In this document: in pieces, positions 1 through 8,720 of the stretch
How positions within the stretch are numbered: the stretch's first letter is position 1
How the letters are laid out: each line of letters opens with the position of its first letter
Origin: Streptomyces naganishii JCM 4654
GTDB taxonomy: Bacteria; Actinomycetota; Actinomycetes; Streptomycetales; Streptomycetaceae
DNA length: 64,000 nucleotides
Assembly: GCF_014650575.1 (NCBI RefSeq)
Contig: NZ_BMVF01000021.1
Coordinates: 1-64,000, forward strand
Direction of reading: 5' to 3'
The notes under the pieces: generated by a model
Database searches by the model: none
What the model was told of the DNA's origin: nothing
What the model saw: only the letters and a program-made list of their open reading frames with translations
Position numbers and translations under genes: made by a program

Positions 1-1
1 C

Positions 2-871
2 TTCGCCTACGACGACGAGGAGACCTGCATCGCCGAGGTGCGCTACCTCCTCTCCCTCCTTCCGCAGAACAACCGCGAACTGCCCCCGGACGCACCCTCC
101 GGCGACCCGGCCGACCGCGGGAACGGGGCGCTGTCGGCGCTGGTGCCCGTGGACGGCACCCGGCCCTACGACATGCGCGCCGTGATCGAGGAGATCGTCG
201 ACGACGGCGAGTTCATGGAGGTCCACGAGCGCTGGGCGACCAACGTGATCGTCGCGCTCGCCCGCCTGGACGGCCGCGTGACCGGCATCGTCGCCAACCA
301 GCCGCAGGTGCTGGCCGGCGTCCTCGACATCGAGGCCAGCGAGAAGGCCGCCCGCTTCGTGCAGATGTGTGACGCCTTCAACATCCCGCTGGTCACCCTG
401 CTCGACGTACCCGGCTTCCTGCCGGGCGTCGACCAGGAGCACGGTGGAATCATCCGGCACGGCGCGAAGCTGCTGTACGCCTACTGCAACGCCACCGTGC
501 CGAGGATCTCGCTGATCCTGCGCAAGGCGTACGGAGGTGCCTACATCGTGATGGACTCCCAGTCGATCGGCGCCGACCTGACGTACGCCTGGCCGACCAA
601 CGAGATCGCCGTGATGGGCGCCGAGGGCGCGGCCGGAGTGGTGTTCCGCCGGCAGATCGCCGAGGCCGACGACCCCGAGGCCATGCGCGAACGCATGGTG
701 AAGGAGTACAAGGCCGAGCTGATGCACCCCTACTACGCCGCCGAGCGCGGCCTGGTGGACGACGTCATCGACCCGGCCGACACCCGCGAGGTGCTGATCC
801 GCGGTCTGGCGATGCTGCGCACCAAACACGCCGACCTGCCCTCCCGCAAGCACGGCAACCCCCCTGCCTGA
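2..871 (+). CDS. Acyl-CoA carboxylase carboxyltransferase (beta) subunit, 5' truncated by window edge
   Basis: The frame is open from base 2, so the gene begins before the window; about 289 C-terminal residues are visible. The enzyme moves the carboxyl group from biotin to an acyl-CoA (acetyl-, propionyl- or butyryl-CoA), making malonyl-type extender units. The visible part is the C-terminal crotonase-like half: GGIIRHGAKLLYAY, the oxyanion-hole stretch RKAYGGAYIVM, and AWPTNEIAVMGAEGA. The residue after GGAY is Ile. In the Streptomyces PccB/AccB pair this site is Asp in the propionyl-specific enzyme and Ile in the more permissive one, which suggests relaxed specificity; that comparison is from memory. 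The biotinylated alpha subunit is not in the window. An agmatinase gene follows after 81 bp. Confidence 0.93.
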   Translation, partial: FAYDDEETCIAEVRYLLSLLPQNNRELPPDAPSGDPADRGNGALSALVPVDGTRPYDMRAVIEEIVDDGEFMEVHERWATNVIVALARLDGRVTGIVANQPQVLAGVLDIEASEKAARFVQMCDAFNIPLVTLLDVPGFLPGVDQEHGGIIRHGAKLLYAYCNATVPRISLILRKAYGGAYIVMDSQSIGADLTYAWPTNEIAVMGAEGAAGVVFRRQIAEADDPEAMRERMVKEYKAELMHPYYAAERGLVDDVIDPADTREVLIRGLAMLRTKHADLPSRKHGNPPA

Positions 872-952
872 CCCACCGGTTCACACCCGCCACGCCCGCG
901 AAGGCCGCGGGCGGAGCACGCACATCCCCCAGAGGAAGGCCCCGCACCCACC

Positions 953-1939
953 ATGACCGACCAGCCCCACGGCGTCGTCCCGCCTCGCGGACCGGAGGAG
1001 TCCGAGCGGACCCTCCACTACGCGGGCCCGGCCACCTTCGGCCGGGTGCCGCGCCTGGACGAGGTCGAGAACACCGACATCGCCGTGGTGGGCGTGCCCT
1101 TCGACTCGGGCGTCTCCTACCGTCCCGGCGCCCGCTTCGGCGGCAACGCCATCCGGGAGGCCTCCCGCCAACTGCGGCCCTACAACCCGGCCCAGCAGGT
1201 CTACCCCTTCCACTTCGCCCAGGTCGCGGACGCCGGCGACATCACCGCCAACCCCTACGACCTCAACGAGGCGGTGGAGACCATCGAGGCCGCCGCCGAC
1301 GAACTCCTCGGCACCGGCGCCCGGTTGATGACCCTGGGCGGCGACCACACCATCGCCCTGCCCATGCTGCGCGCCGTGGCCCGCCGGCACGGTCCCGTCG
1401 CCCTGCTGCACTTCGACGCCCACCTGGACACCTGGGACTCCATCTTCGGCGCGCAGTACGCCCACGGCACGCCGTTCCGCCGCGCGGTCGAGGAGGGCGT
1501 GCTCGACACCTCCGCCCTCTCCCACGTCGGCATCCGCGGCCCGCTCTACCACCAGAACGACCTCGCCGAGGACGCCAAGCTCGGCTTCGGCATCGTGACC
1601 TCCGCCGACGTCATGCGGCGCGGCGTGGACGAAGTGGTCCAGCAACTGCGCGAGCGCATCGGCGAACGCCCCCTCTACATCTCCGTCGACATCGACGTCC
1701 TCGACCCCTCCCACGCCCCCGGCACCGGCACCCCGGAGGCGGGCGGCCTCACCTCGCGCGAACTCCTCGAGATCATCCGCGGCCTGTCCGACTGCCGGCT
1801 GGTCTCCGCCGACCTGGTCGAGGTCGCCCCCGCCTACGACCACGCCGAGATCACGTCCATCGCCGCGTCCCACACCGCGTACGAACTCGTCACCATCATG
1901 TCCCGCCAGATGGGCCCGGCCCGCTGGGGAGCCAAGTGA
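953..1939 (+). CDS. speB: Agmatinase-family ureohydrolase
   Basis: A 328-aa arginase/agmatinase fold enzyme that hydrolyses a guanidino compound (agmatine or guanidinobutyrate) to urea plus an amine, using two Mn ions in the cytoplasm. The metal-binding motifs are complete: GGDHT at 129-133, the D-A-H-L-D block at 155-159, and SVDIDVLDP at 244-252. The substrate loop GTGTPEAGG follows. The length is normal for the family. The ATG is supported by an AGAGGAAGG Shine-Dalgarno about 12 bases upstream. The next gene, a gamma-glutamyltransferase, may belong to the same amine/amino-acid catabolic unit. The exact substrate (agmatine or 4-guanidinobutyrate) cannot be decided from sequence. Confidence 0.9.
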   Translation: MTDQPHGVVPPRGPEESERTLHYAGPATFGRVPRLDEVENTDIAVVGVPFDSGVSYRPGARFGGNAIREASRQLRPYNPAQQVYPFHFAQVADAGDITANPYDLNEAVETIEAAADELLGTGARLMTLGGDHTIALPMLRAVARRHGPVALLHFDAHLDTWDSIFGAQYAHGTPFRRAVEEGVLDTSALSHVGIRGPLYHQNDLAEDAKLGFGIVTSADVMRRGVDEVVQQLRERIGERPLYISVDIDVLDPSHAPGTGTPEAGGLTSRELLEIIRGLSDCRLVSADLVEVAPAYDHAEITSIAASHTAYELVTIMSRQMGPARWGAK

Positions 1940-2013
1940 ACGGACGACCACCCGGGGCCCGACCGGCGTAGCCTGTCGCCGACCGGCCGGCGGCGACGGA
2001 CACGAGGTGACAG

Positions 2014-3864
2014 ATGCGGTTCACCACCCGCCCCACGCTCCAGGGCACCTTCGGCATGGTGTCCTCCACCCACTGGCTGGCCTCGCAGTCGGCCATGGCG
2101 GTGCTGGAGGACGGCGGCAACGCCTACGACGCGGCCGTCGCCGCCGCCTTCGTGCTCCACGTCGTCGAACCCCACCTCAACGGGCCCGCCGGCGAGGTGC
2201 CGATCCTGCTCGCCCCGGCCGGCGGCGAGGTCCGGGTGCTGTGCGGGCAGGGCGTCGCCCCGGCCGGCGCGACCGTCGCCCACTACCGCGGCCTCGGACT
2301 CGGCCTCGTACCCGGCACCGGACCGCTCGCCGCGGCCGTGCCCGGCGCCTTCGACGCCTGGATGCTCCTGCTGCGCGACCACGGCACGAAATCCCTCGAC
2401 GACGTCCTGAAGTACGCCATCGGCTACGCCGAGCACGGACACGCGCCCGTGGAGCGCGTCGGCCAGACCGTCGAGACGGTACGGCGGCTGTTCGAGACCG
2501 AGTGGACCTCCTCGGCCGAGGTCTACCTGCCCGGCGGGCGCCCGCCCCGCCCCGGCGAACTCCTGCGCAACCCCGCGCTCGCCGCCACCTGGAAGCGGCT
2601 GCTCGCCGAGACGGCCCACGCGGGGGACCGGGAGGCGCGGATCGAGGCGGCGCGCGAGGTCTGGCGCACCGGCTTCGTCGCCGAGGCCCTCGTCCGGCAG
2701 TCCGGGCGGCCCACCATGGACACCAGCGGCGAACGCCACGCCGGCACCCTCACGGCCGCCGACCTCGCCGGCTGGTCCGCCGCCTACGAGAGCCCGGTCA
2801 CCTACGACTGGAACGGCTGGACCCTCTGCAAGGCCGGGCCGTGGAGCCAGGGCCCGGTGTTCCTCCAGCAACTCGCCCTGCTCCCGTGCGAACCGTCCGA
2901 ACTGCCCGCACGCGGCTCCGCGGACTACCTGCATCTGCTCATCGAGGGCTGCAAGCTGGTGATGGCCGATCGCGAGGCCTGGTACGGGGACGCGGCCGAG
3001 GTGCCGCTCGCCGAGCTGCTCTCGCCCGGCTACAACGCCGGGCGGCGCGCACTGATCGGCCCCCGGGCCTCCTTGGAGATGCGGCCCGGCAGCCCCGGCG
3101 GACGCGTCCCGCGGCTGAGCGCGCACGCGACAGCGGCGGGGGCGGGCTCGGCGGCGGTCGTGGGGGAGTTCGACGCCCTGGGCGTCGGCGAGCCCACCGT
3201 GGCCAAGCCGCCGACCTCCCCCGTGCCGGGCGAACCCCAGGTCGCCGCCGACGGCACGACCCGGGGCGACACCTGCCACCTCGACGTCGTCGACCGCTGG
3301 GGCAACATGGTCGCCGCCACGCCCAGCGGCGGCTGGCTCCAGTCCAACCCCGTCGTCCCCGAACTGGGCTTCCCGCTGGGCACCCGGCTGCAGATGGCCT
3401 GGCTGGAGGAGGGCCTGCCGAACTCGCTGACCCCCGGCCGCCGCCCCCGTACCACCCTCAGCCCGTCGATCGCGCTGCGCGAGGGCGTGCCGGTCATGGC
3501 CTTCGGCACGCCCGGCGGGGACCAGCAGGACCAGTGGCAGCCGCACTTCTTCCTGGCGGCCGCCCTGAGCGCGCCCGTCCGCGGCGGCCTCGATCTCCAG
3601 GGGGCGATCGACGCGCCCAACTGGCACAACGACTCCTTCCCCGGATCCTTCTACCCGCGCGGGATGCGCCCCGGCAGCGTCACCGTGGAGTCACGCACGG
3701 ACCCCGGGGTCGTCGCCGCGCTGCGCCGCCGGGGCCACCACGTGACGGTCGGCGAGCCCTGGTCGGAGGGCCGCCTCTGCGTCGTCGCCCGCGACCCGCG
3801 CACCGGCATCCTGTCGGCGGCCGCCAACCCGCGCGGGATGCAGGGGTACGCGGTCGGCCGCTGA
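2014..3864 (+). CDS. ggt: Gamma-glutamyltransferase family protein
   Basis: A 616-aa Ntn-hydrolase that cleaves or transfers gamma-glutamyl groups, for example from glutathione analogues or gamma-glutamyl amines. These precursors self-cleave before a conserved Thr. Here the candidate is Thr420 in GDTCHLDVVD, where the usual second Thr is replaced by Cys. N-terminal family features are ASQSAMAVLEDGGNAYDAA and HLNGPAGEVP; the C-terminal part has RPRTTLSPSI and FGTPGGDQQDQWQ. I see no signal peptide, so it may be cytoplasmic, unlike many secreted GGTs. The ATG follows GAGGTGACAG; a TAGCCT hexamer at 1969-1974 could be a -10 element. It lies 74 bp after the agmatinase gene, which fits a role with gamma-glutamylated amines, but that link is inference. 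Confidence 0.87.
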   Translation: MRFTTRPTLQGTFGMVSSTHWLASQSAMAVLEDGGNAYDAAVAAAFVLHVVEPHLNGPAGEVPILLAPAGGEVRVLCGQGVAPAGATVAHYRGLGLGLVPGTGPLAAAVPGAFDAWMLLLRDHGTKSLDDVLKYAIGYAEHGHAPVERVGQTVETVRRLFETEWTSSAEVYLPGGRPPRPGELLRNPALAATWKRLLAETAHAGDREARIEAAREVWRTGFVAEALVRQSGRPTMDTSGERHAGTLTAADLAGWSAAYESPVTYDWNGWTLCKAGPWSQGPVFLQQLALLPCEPSELPARGSADYLHLLIEGCKLVMADREAWYGDAAEVPLAELLSPGYNAGRRALIGPRASLEMRPGSPGGRVPRLSAHATAAGAGSAAVVGEFDALGVGEPTVAKPPTSPVPGEPQVAADGTTRGDTCHLDVVDRWGNMVAATPSGGWLQSNPVVPELGFPLGTRLQMAWLEEGLPNSLTPGRRPRTTLSPSIALREGVPVMAFGTPGGDQQDQWQPHFFLAAALSAPVRGGLDLQGAIDAPNWHNDSFPGSFYPRGMRPGSVTVESRTDPGVVAALRRRGHHVTVGEPWSEGRLCVVARDPRTGILSAAANPRGMQGYAVGR

Positions 3865-3961
3865 GCAGGGGGTGCCCTGGTGATCCGCGGCACCACGTGT
3901 TCATGCCGATTCCACCCGGTGTGCACCGGCCGGGCGGGGATTGTCACAGGCGCGTGGTCTC

Positions 3962-4816
3962 ATGGAGGGCATGATCGAAGAATCGGAAACCATCGAGGAG
4001 TTTCTCGCACGCCACTCGGCGGACGTGGAGGACGCGGTGCGCAAGGCGGCCGCCGCCGAGATCATGCCCCGCTTCCGCAGGCTCGCCGAGCACGAGGTCG
4101 ACCAGAAGTCCGGCCCGCACGACCTGGTGACGGACGCCGACCGCCTCGCCGAGCTGTACCTCACCGACACCCTCGCCGCCCTGCTGCCCGGCTCCGTGGT
4201 GGTCGGCGAGGAGGCCGTCCACGCCAACCCGGCCGTCTACGAGGCGATACGGGGCGAGGCCCCCGTGTGGATCGTCGACCCCGTCGACGGAACGCGGCAG
4301 TTCGTGCACGGCGACCCCGGCTTCTGCACGCTCATCGCCCTCGCCCACCACGGAGTGGTGCGGGCCTCCTGGACCTACGCCCCGGTCCGCGACCAACTCG
4401 CCGTGGCCGTGCGGGGACAGGGCGCCCACCTGGACGGAGCCCGGCTGCGCTCCGGCACGCCCGAGCCGGGCCGCCCGCTCCAAGTCGCCACCTCCCACCC
4501 GGACTTCACCACCGCCGAGCAGAAGCACGCCCTGCTCGGCCTGCGGACGGAGGGGGTCGCCCCCCGCCCCTGCGGCTCGGCCGGCCTGGAGTACCTGGCG
4601 GTCGCCCGGGGCGAGCTGGACGCCACGGCCTTCTCCTGGGAGGCCGCCTGGGACCACGCGGCGGGCCTGCTGCTGGTCGAGGAGGCCGGCGGCGCCCACG
4701 CCACCTCCACCGGTGAGCCCTTCCGCATAACCGGCGGCAACGCCCTGCCGTTCACGGCGGCACGCGACGCGGCCACGGCCCGCCGGTTGGTGGCGCTGCT
4801 GTCGCCGCCGGCCTGA
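3962..4816 (+). CDS. Inositol monophosphatase family phosphatase
   Basis: A 284-aa Mg-dependent sugar/inositol phosphatase. The metal-binding signatures are GEEAVH (the GEE motif), WIVDPVDGT (DPxDGT), and WEAAWDHAAGLLLVEEAGG (WDxAAG). Family members dephosphorylate inositol-1-phosphate, histidinol phosphate or similar small phosphates; the substrate is not predictable here. I chose the ATG at 3962; an in-frame TTG at 3941 and a second ATG at 3971 are possible, and no clean Shine-Dalgarno separates them. It stands alone, about 100 bp after the gamma-glutamyltransferase gene and before a repeat-filled gap. Confidence 0.88.
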   Translation: MEGMIEESETIEEFLARHSADVEDAVRKAAAAEIMPRFRRLAEHEVDQKSGPHDLVTDADRLAELYLTDTLAALLPGSVVVGEEAVHANPAVYEAIRGEAPVWIVDPVDGTRQFVHGDPGFCTLIALAHHGVVRASWTYAPVRDQLAVAVRGQGAHLDGARLRSGTPEPGRPLQVATSHPDFTTAEQKHALLGLRTEGVAPRPCGSAGLEYLAVARGELDATAFSWEAAWDHAAGLLLVEEAGGAHATSTGEPFRITGGNALPFTAARDAATARRLVALLSPPA

Positions 4817-4849
4817 GCCCGCGTGCCGGGCCGCGCCCTACCGCGGCGG

Positions 4850-5045
4850 CCGCGGTCGCGCGGGTGCTCGTGGTTCGTCGGCCGCGGGCGGTCGCGCGTG
4901 GGTGCTTGTGGTCCTTCGGCTGCGGGCGGTCGCGCGTGGGTGCTTGTGAACCATCGACCGCGGGTGGCCCCGGCCGGTTCCGCGCGGGCTTTCGTGTCCG
5001 GCGGCCGCGGGTGGTCGCGGCGGTTTCGCGTGGGTGGCCGGGTGG
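4850..5045. repeat. Imperfect 38-bp tandem repeat in a gene-free gap
   Basis: The 308 bp between the phosphatase and the FAD oxidoreductase hold no convincing gene. Most of it is a decaying tandem repeat of roughly 38 bp with the core GGTCGCGCGTGGGTGCTTGT. Units start near 4850, 4882, 4920, 4958 and 5005; the second and third are the best preserved. A TATCCT hexamer at 5081-5086, downstream of the array, could be the -10 of the next gene. Short open frames through the repeat on both strands follow its period and look spurious. Confidence 0.75.
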
Positions 5046-5124
5046 TCCGAGCCCGTGCCGTGCCGGCCGGCCCCGCGGCATATCCTGAGCGCAAGTGGCC
5101 ATCGGCTGACGAAGGGGTCCGAAG

Positions 5125-6543
5125 GTGCCGTCGATGCTCGATGCGGTCGTGGTGGGTGCGGGGCCGAACGGACTGACCGCTGCCGTGGAGCTCGCCCGGC
5201 GCGGCTTCTCGGTGGCCGTGTTCGAGGCGCGGGACACCGTCGGCGGCGGCGCCCGCACCGAGGAGCTCACCCTGCCCGGCTTCCGGCACGACCCGTGCTC
5301 CGCCGCGCACCCCCTCGCCATCAACTCGCCCGCCTTCCGCGCCCTGCCCCTGGAGCGGTACGGCCTGGAGTGGCTGCACGCCCCCCTGCCCATGGCGCAC
5401 CCCTTCGCGGACGGCACCGCGGCCGTCCTGGCCCGCTCGGTCGCGGAGACGGCCGCCTCCTTCGGACCACGTGACGCGGGCGCGTACCGCAGACTGGTCG
5501 CGCCGTTCCTGCCCAGGTGGGACACCCTGGTCCGCGACTTCATGTCGCTGCCCATCACGGCCCTGCCCCGCGACCCGGTCACCCTCGCCCGCTTCGGCCT
5601 CGCCGGCCTGCCCCCGTCCACCTGGCTGATGCGCCGCTTCCGCGACGAGCGCGCCAGGACCCTCGTCGCCGGCCTCGTCGCCCACGTCATGGCCCCCCTC
5701 AGCGGCTTCGCCACCGGCGCCATCGGCCTGGTCTTCCTCCTCGCCGCCCACGCCCGCGGCTGGCCGGTGGCCCGCGGCGGCTCCCAGGCGATCTCCGACG
5801 CCCTCGCCGCGTACCTGAAGGACCTGGGCGGCGCCGTGCACACCGACTACGAGGTCAAGCGCCTCGACGACCTGCCACCCGCGCGGGCGTACGTCTTCGA
5901 CACCTCGCCCACCGCCCTGGCCCGCATCGCCGGCCTCGGCCGCTACTACGAGGGGTACCGCTACGGCCCCGGCGTCTTCAAGATCGACTACGCGCTGGAC
6001 GGCCCGGTCCCGTGGACGGCCCAGGAACCCCGCCGCGCCGGCACCGTGCAGATCGGGGCCGACAGCGCCGAGATCGGCGCGGCCCTGCGCGCGGCCTCCC
6101 GCGAGGGCCGCGCGCCCGACCGGCCCTTCCTCATCACCGTCCAGCCCAGCCTCGTCGACCCCACCCGCGCCCCGGCCGGCAAACACGTCTTCTGGGCCTA
6201 CGGCCACGTCCCCAACGGCTGGAACGGCGACCTCACCGACGCCGTCGAGCGTCAACTGGAGCGCTTCGCACCGGGGTTCCGCGACCGCGTCCTCGCCCGC
6301 GCCACCGCCGGACCGGCCGAACTCGCCGCCCGCAACGCCAACTACGTCGGCGGCGACATCGGCACCGGCGCGGTGGCCGGACTCCAGCTCCTGCTGCGCC
6401 CCAAGCTGTCCCTGTTCCCGTACACCACCCCGCACCCGGCGGTCTTCATCTGCTCCTCCGCCACCCCGCCCGGCCCCGGCGTGCACGGCATGTCCGGGCA
6501 CAACGCGGCGAAGGCCGTATGGAGGAGGCTGCGCCAGACATGA
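5125..6543 (+). CDS. Phytoene-dehydrogenase-like FAD-dependent oxidoreductase
   Basis: A 472-aa flavoprotein of the phytoene desaturase/amine oxidase group. The N-terminal FAD-binding Rossmann motif is VVVGAGPNGL (residues 8-17), followed by the VFEARDTVGGGARTEE stretch typical of the family. The C-terminal FAD segment (SSATPPGPGVHGMSG) carries the glycine-rich family signature. The GTG start is favoured because GAAGGGG lies 7 bases upstream; an internal ATG at 5134 is the alternative. No carotenoid genes are nearby, so a carotenoid role is not supported. Its stop overlaps the start of the macro-domain gene (ATGA), so the two are translationally coupled. The substrate is unknown. Confidence 0.88.
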   Translation: MPSMLDAVVVGAGPNGLTAAVELARRGFSVAVFEARDTVGGGARTEELTLPGFRHDPCSAAHPLAINSPAFRALPLERYGLEWLHAPLPMAHPFADGTAAVLARSVAETAASFGPRDAGAYRRLVAPFLPRWDTLVRDFMSLPITALPRDPVTLARFGLAGLPPSTWLMRRFRDERARTLVAGLVAHVMAPLSGFATGAIGLVFLLAAHARGWPVARGGSQAISDALAAYLKDLGGAVHTDYEVKRLDDLPPARAYVFDTSPTALARIAGLGRYYEGYRYGPGVFKIDYALDGPVPWTAQEPRRAGTVQIGADSAEIGAALRAASREGRAPDRPFLITVQPSLVDPTRAPAGKHVFWAYGHVPNGWNGDLTDAVERQLERFAPGFRDRVLARATAGPAELAARNANYVGGDIGTGAVAGLQLLLRPKLSLFPYTTPHPAVFICSSATPPGPGVHGMSGHNAAKAVWRRLRQT

Positions 6544-7082
6544 GCACCGGACAACCCGTCCTCACCCTCGTACAGGGCGACATCACCCTCCAGAGCGCCG
6601 ACGCCATCGTCAACGCCGCCAACTCCTCCCTGCTGGGCGGCGGAGGCGTCGACGGCGCCATCCACCGGCGCGGCGGCCCGGCCATCCTCGAGGAGTGCCG
6701 CGCCCTGCGCGCCTCCCTTGCCCGAGCGGGAAACCCCCTCGGCCGTGGTCTGCCCACCGGACAGGCGGTCGCCACCACCGCGGGCAGGCTGGACGCCCAG
6801 TGGGTGATCCACACCGTGGGCCCGGTCCACAGCACCACCGACGACCGCTCGCCCCTGCTCGCCTCCTGCTACCGCGAGTCCCTGAGGGTCGCCGATGAGC
6901 TCGGCGCCCGCACGGTGGCCTTCCCCGCCATCTCCACCGGCGCCTACCGCTGGCCCGTGGACGACGCGGCCCGGATCGCGGTGACCACCGTCCGGGCGAC
7001 GGAGACGGCCGTGGAAGAGATCCGCTTCGTCCTCTTCGACGGGCGGGCGTACGAGGTGTTCGCCACGCACCTCGGCGGCTGA
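6540..7082 (+). CDS. Macro-domain protein, probable O-acetyl-ADP-ribose deacetylase
   Basis: A 180-aa stand-alone macro domain. The N-terminus has the VQGDITLQSADAIVNAANSS signature, followed by LLGGGGVDGAIHRRGG and, later, the phosphate-binding loop FPAISTGAYRWP. Relatives such as YmdB bind ADP-ribose and remove O-acetyl or ADP-ribosyl groups. The ATG overlaps the stop of the FAD oxidoreductase by 4 bases, implying co-expression. A Nudix hydrolase and an ADP-ribosylglycohydrolase lie 2.7-4.3 kb downstream on the other strand, so ADP-ribose chemistry recurs in this region. No ADP-ribosyltransferase toxin is visible. Confidence 0.92.
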   Translation: MSTGQPVLTLVQGDITLQSADAIVNAANSSLLGGGGVDGAIHRRGGPAILEECRALRASLARAGNPLGRGLPTGQAVATTAGRLDAQWVIHTVGPVHSTTDDRSPLLASCYRESLRVADELGARTVAFPAISTGAYRWPVDDAARIAVTTVRATETAVEEIRFVLFDGRAYEVFATHLGG

Positions 7083-7192
7083 CCGGAGGACGCCCCCACA
7101 GGCCACCGGGTGATCCGCGTGGTCCCAGTACAGCCGACCTTCATGTCGGATTCTCGCCAGCCCCACGCCCGCCGGTGCCCGATGCTGGAGGC

Positions 7193-8707
7193 ATGCAGAA
7201 CGGGATGCACAGCGACCGTGAGCGCTGCGTGCGCGCAGTCCAGTCCAAGGACGCACGGTTCGACGGCTGGTTCTTCACCGCCGTCCTGACCACGGGCATC
7301 TACTGCCGGCCCAGCTGCCCGGTGGTACCGCCCAAGCCCGAGAACATGACCTTCTACCCGAGCGCGGCCGCCTGCCAGCAGGCCGGATTCCGCGCCTGCA
7401 AGCGCTGCCGCCCCGACACCAGCCCCGGCTCACCGGAGTGGAACCAGCGCGCCGACCTGGTCGCCCGCGCCATGCGGCTGATCGCCGACGGCGTGGTGGA
7501 CCGCGAGGGCGTGCCGGGGCTCGCCGCCCGCCTCGGCTACAGCAGCCGCCAGGTCGAGCGCCAGCTCCGCGCCGAACTGGGCGCCGGCCCGCTCGCGCTC
7601 GCCCGCGCCCAGCGCGCCCAGACCGCCCGGCTGCTGATCGAGACCACCGCCCTGCCGATGGCCGACATCGCCTTCGCCGCCGGCTTCGCCTCCATCCGCA
7701 CCTTCAACGACACCGTGCGCGAGGTCTACGCACTGTCCCCCGGCGACCTGCGCACCCGGGCCGCCGCACGGTCCACGAGCCGCACGGCGACAGCCCCGGC
7801 CCCCGCGGCGCCCACCACTCCCGGCGCCCTCTCCCTGCGCCTCCCCTTCCGCGCCCCGCTCAACCCGGACAACCTCTTCGGCCACCTCGCGGCGACCGCC
7901 GTACCCGGCGTCGAGGAGTGGCGCGACGGCGCCTACCGCCGCACCCTGCGCCTGCCCTACGGAAACGGCATCGCCGCGCTCACCCCGCGGCCGGACCACA
8001 TCGCCTGCCGCCTCACCCTCAGCGACCTGCGCGACCTGCCCGTCGCCATCAGCCGCTGCCGGCGCCTGCTCGACCTCGACGCCGATCCGGTGGCCATCGA
8101 CGACCAGCTCCGAGCCGACCCGGTCCTCGCGCCCCTGGTCGACAAGGCCCCGGGCCGCCGGGTGCCGCGCACCGTCGACGAGGCCGAGTTCGCGCTGCGC
8201 GCGGTGCTGGGCCAGCAGGTCTCCACGGCCGCCGCCCGCACCCACGCGGCCCGCCTGGTCACCGCCCACGGAGAACCGGTCGACGACCCCGAGGGCGGCC
8301 TCACCCACCTCTTCCCCTCCGCCGGGGCGCTCGCCGCCCTCGACCCCGAGTCGCTGGCGATGCCCCGGACACGGCGGACGACGTTCACCACACTGGTCCG
8401 CCGACTGGCCGACGGTGAGCTGCACTTGGGCGCGGACAGCGACTGGCAGGAGACCCGCACCCGTCTCCTCGCGCTCCCCGGCTTCGGCCCCTGGACCGCC
8501 GACGTCATCAGCATGCGCGCCCTGGGCGACCCCGACGCCTTCCTCCCCACCGACCTGGGCATCCGCCGGGCCGCACAGGAACTCGGCCTGCCCTCCACCC
8601 CGGCCGCCCTCACCGCACGCGCCGCGGCCTGGCGGCCCTGGCGGGCCTACGCCGTGCAGTATCTGTGGGCGACTGACAGCCACCCGATCAACTTCCTTCC
8701 CGTCTGA
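7193..8707 (+). CDS. alkA: Ada-type regulator fused to AlkA 3-methyladenine DNA glycosylase
   Basis: A 504-aa multidomain DNA-alkylation repair protein. Residues 1-80 are the Ada zinc domain, with Cys38, Cys42, Cys69 and Cys72; Cys38 is the expected methyl-phosphotriester acceptor. Next is an AraC-type helix-turn-helix (about 85-190, with PMADIAFAAGFASIRTFN). The C-terminal part (from about 215) is an AlkA-type N-terminal domain plus an HhH-GPD glycosylase with LPGFGPWTADV and a catalytic Asp in FLPTDLGIRRA. It probably senses methylated DNA and excises alkylated bases. The start is uncertain: GTG 7175, ATG 7193 (GGAGG too close) or ATG 7205. ogt follows 13 bp later, forming a repair operon. 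Confidence 0.92.
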   Translation: MQNGMHSDRERCVRAVQSKDARFDGWFFTAVLTTGIYCRPSCPVVPPKPENMTFYPSAAACQQAGFRACKRCRPDTSPGSPEWNQRADLVARAMRLIADGVVDREGVPGLAARLGYSSRQVERQLRAELGAGPLALARAQRAQTARLLIETTALPMADIAFAAGFASIRTFNDTVREVYALSPGDLRTRAAARSTSRTATAPAPAAPTTPGALSLRLPFRAPLNPDNLFGHLAATAVPGVEEWRDGAYRRTLRLPYGNGIAALTPRPDHIACRLTLSDLRDLPVAISRCRRLLDLDADPVAIDDQLRADPVLAPLVDKAPGRRVPRTVDEAEFALRAVLGQQVSTAAARTHAARLVTAHGEPVDDPEGGLTHLFPSAGALAALDPESLAMPRTRRTTFTTLVRRLADGELHLGADSDWQETRTRLLALPGFGPWTADVISMRALGDPDAFLPTDLGIRRAAQELGLPSTPAALTARAAAWRPWRAYAVQYLWATDSHPINFLPV

Positions 8708-8720
8708 GGACGTTCCCACG

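Noticed and set aside
4823..5176. Short plus-strand frames through the 4.8-5.1 kb repeat
   Set aside because: Their residues simply repeat with the 38-bp period, there is no Shine-Dalgarno, and one runs into the oxidoreductase gene.
5125..6543. Carotenoid biosynthesis cluster suggested by the phytoene-dehydrogenase-like protein
   Set aside because: No crtE, crtB or lycopene cyclase gene is adjacent, and the family includes many non-carotenoid oxidoreductases.
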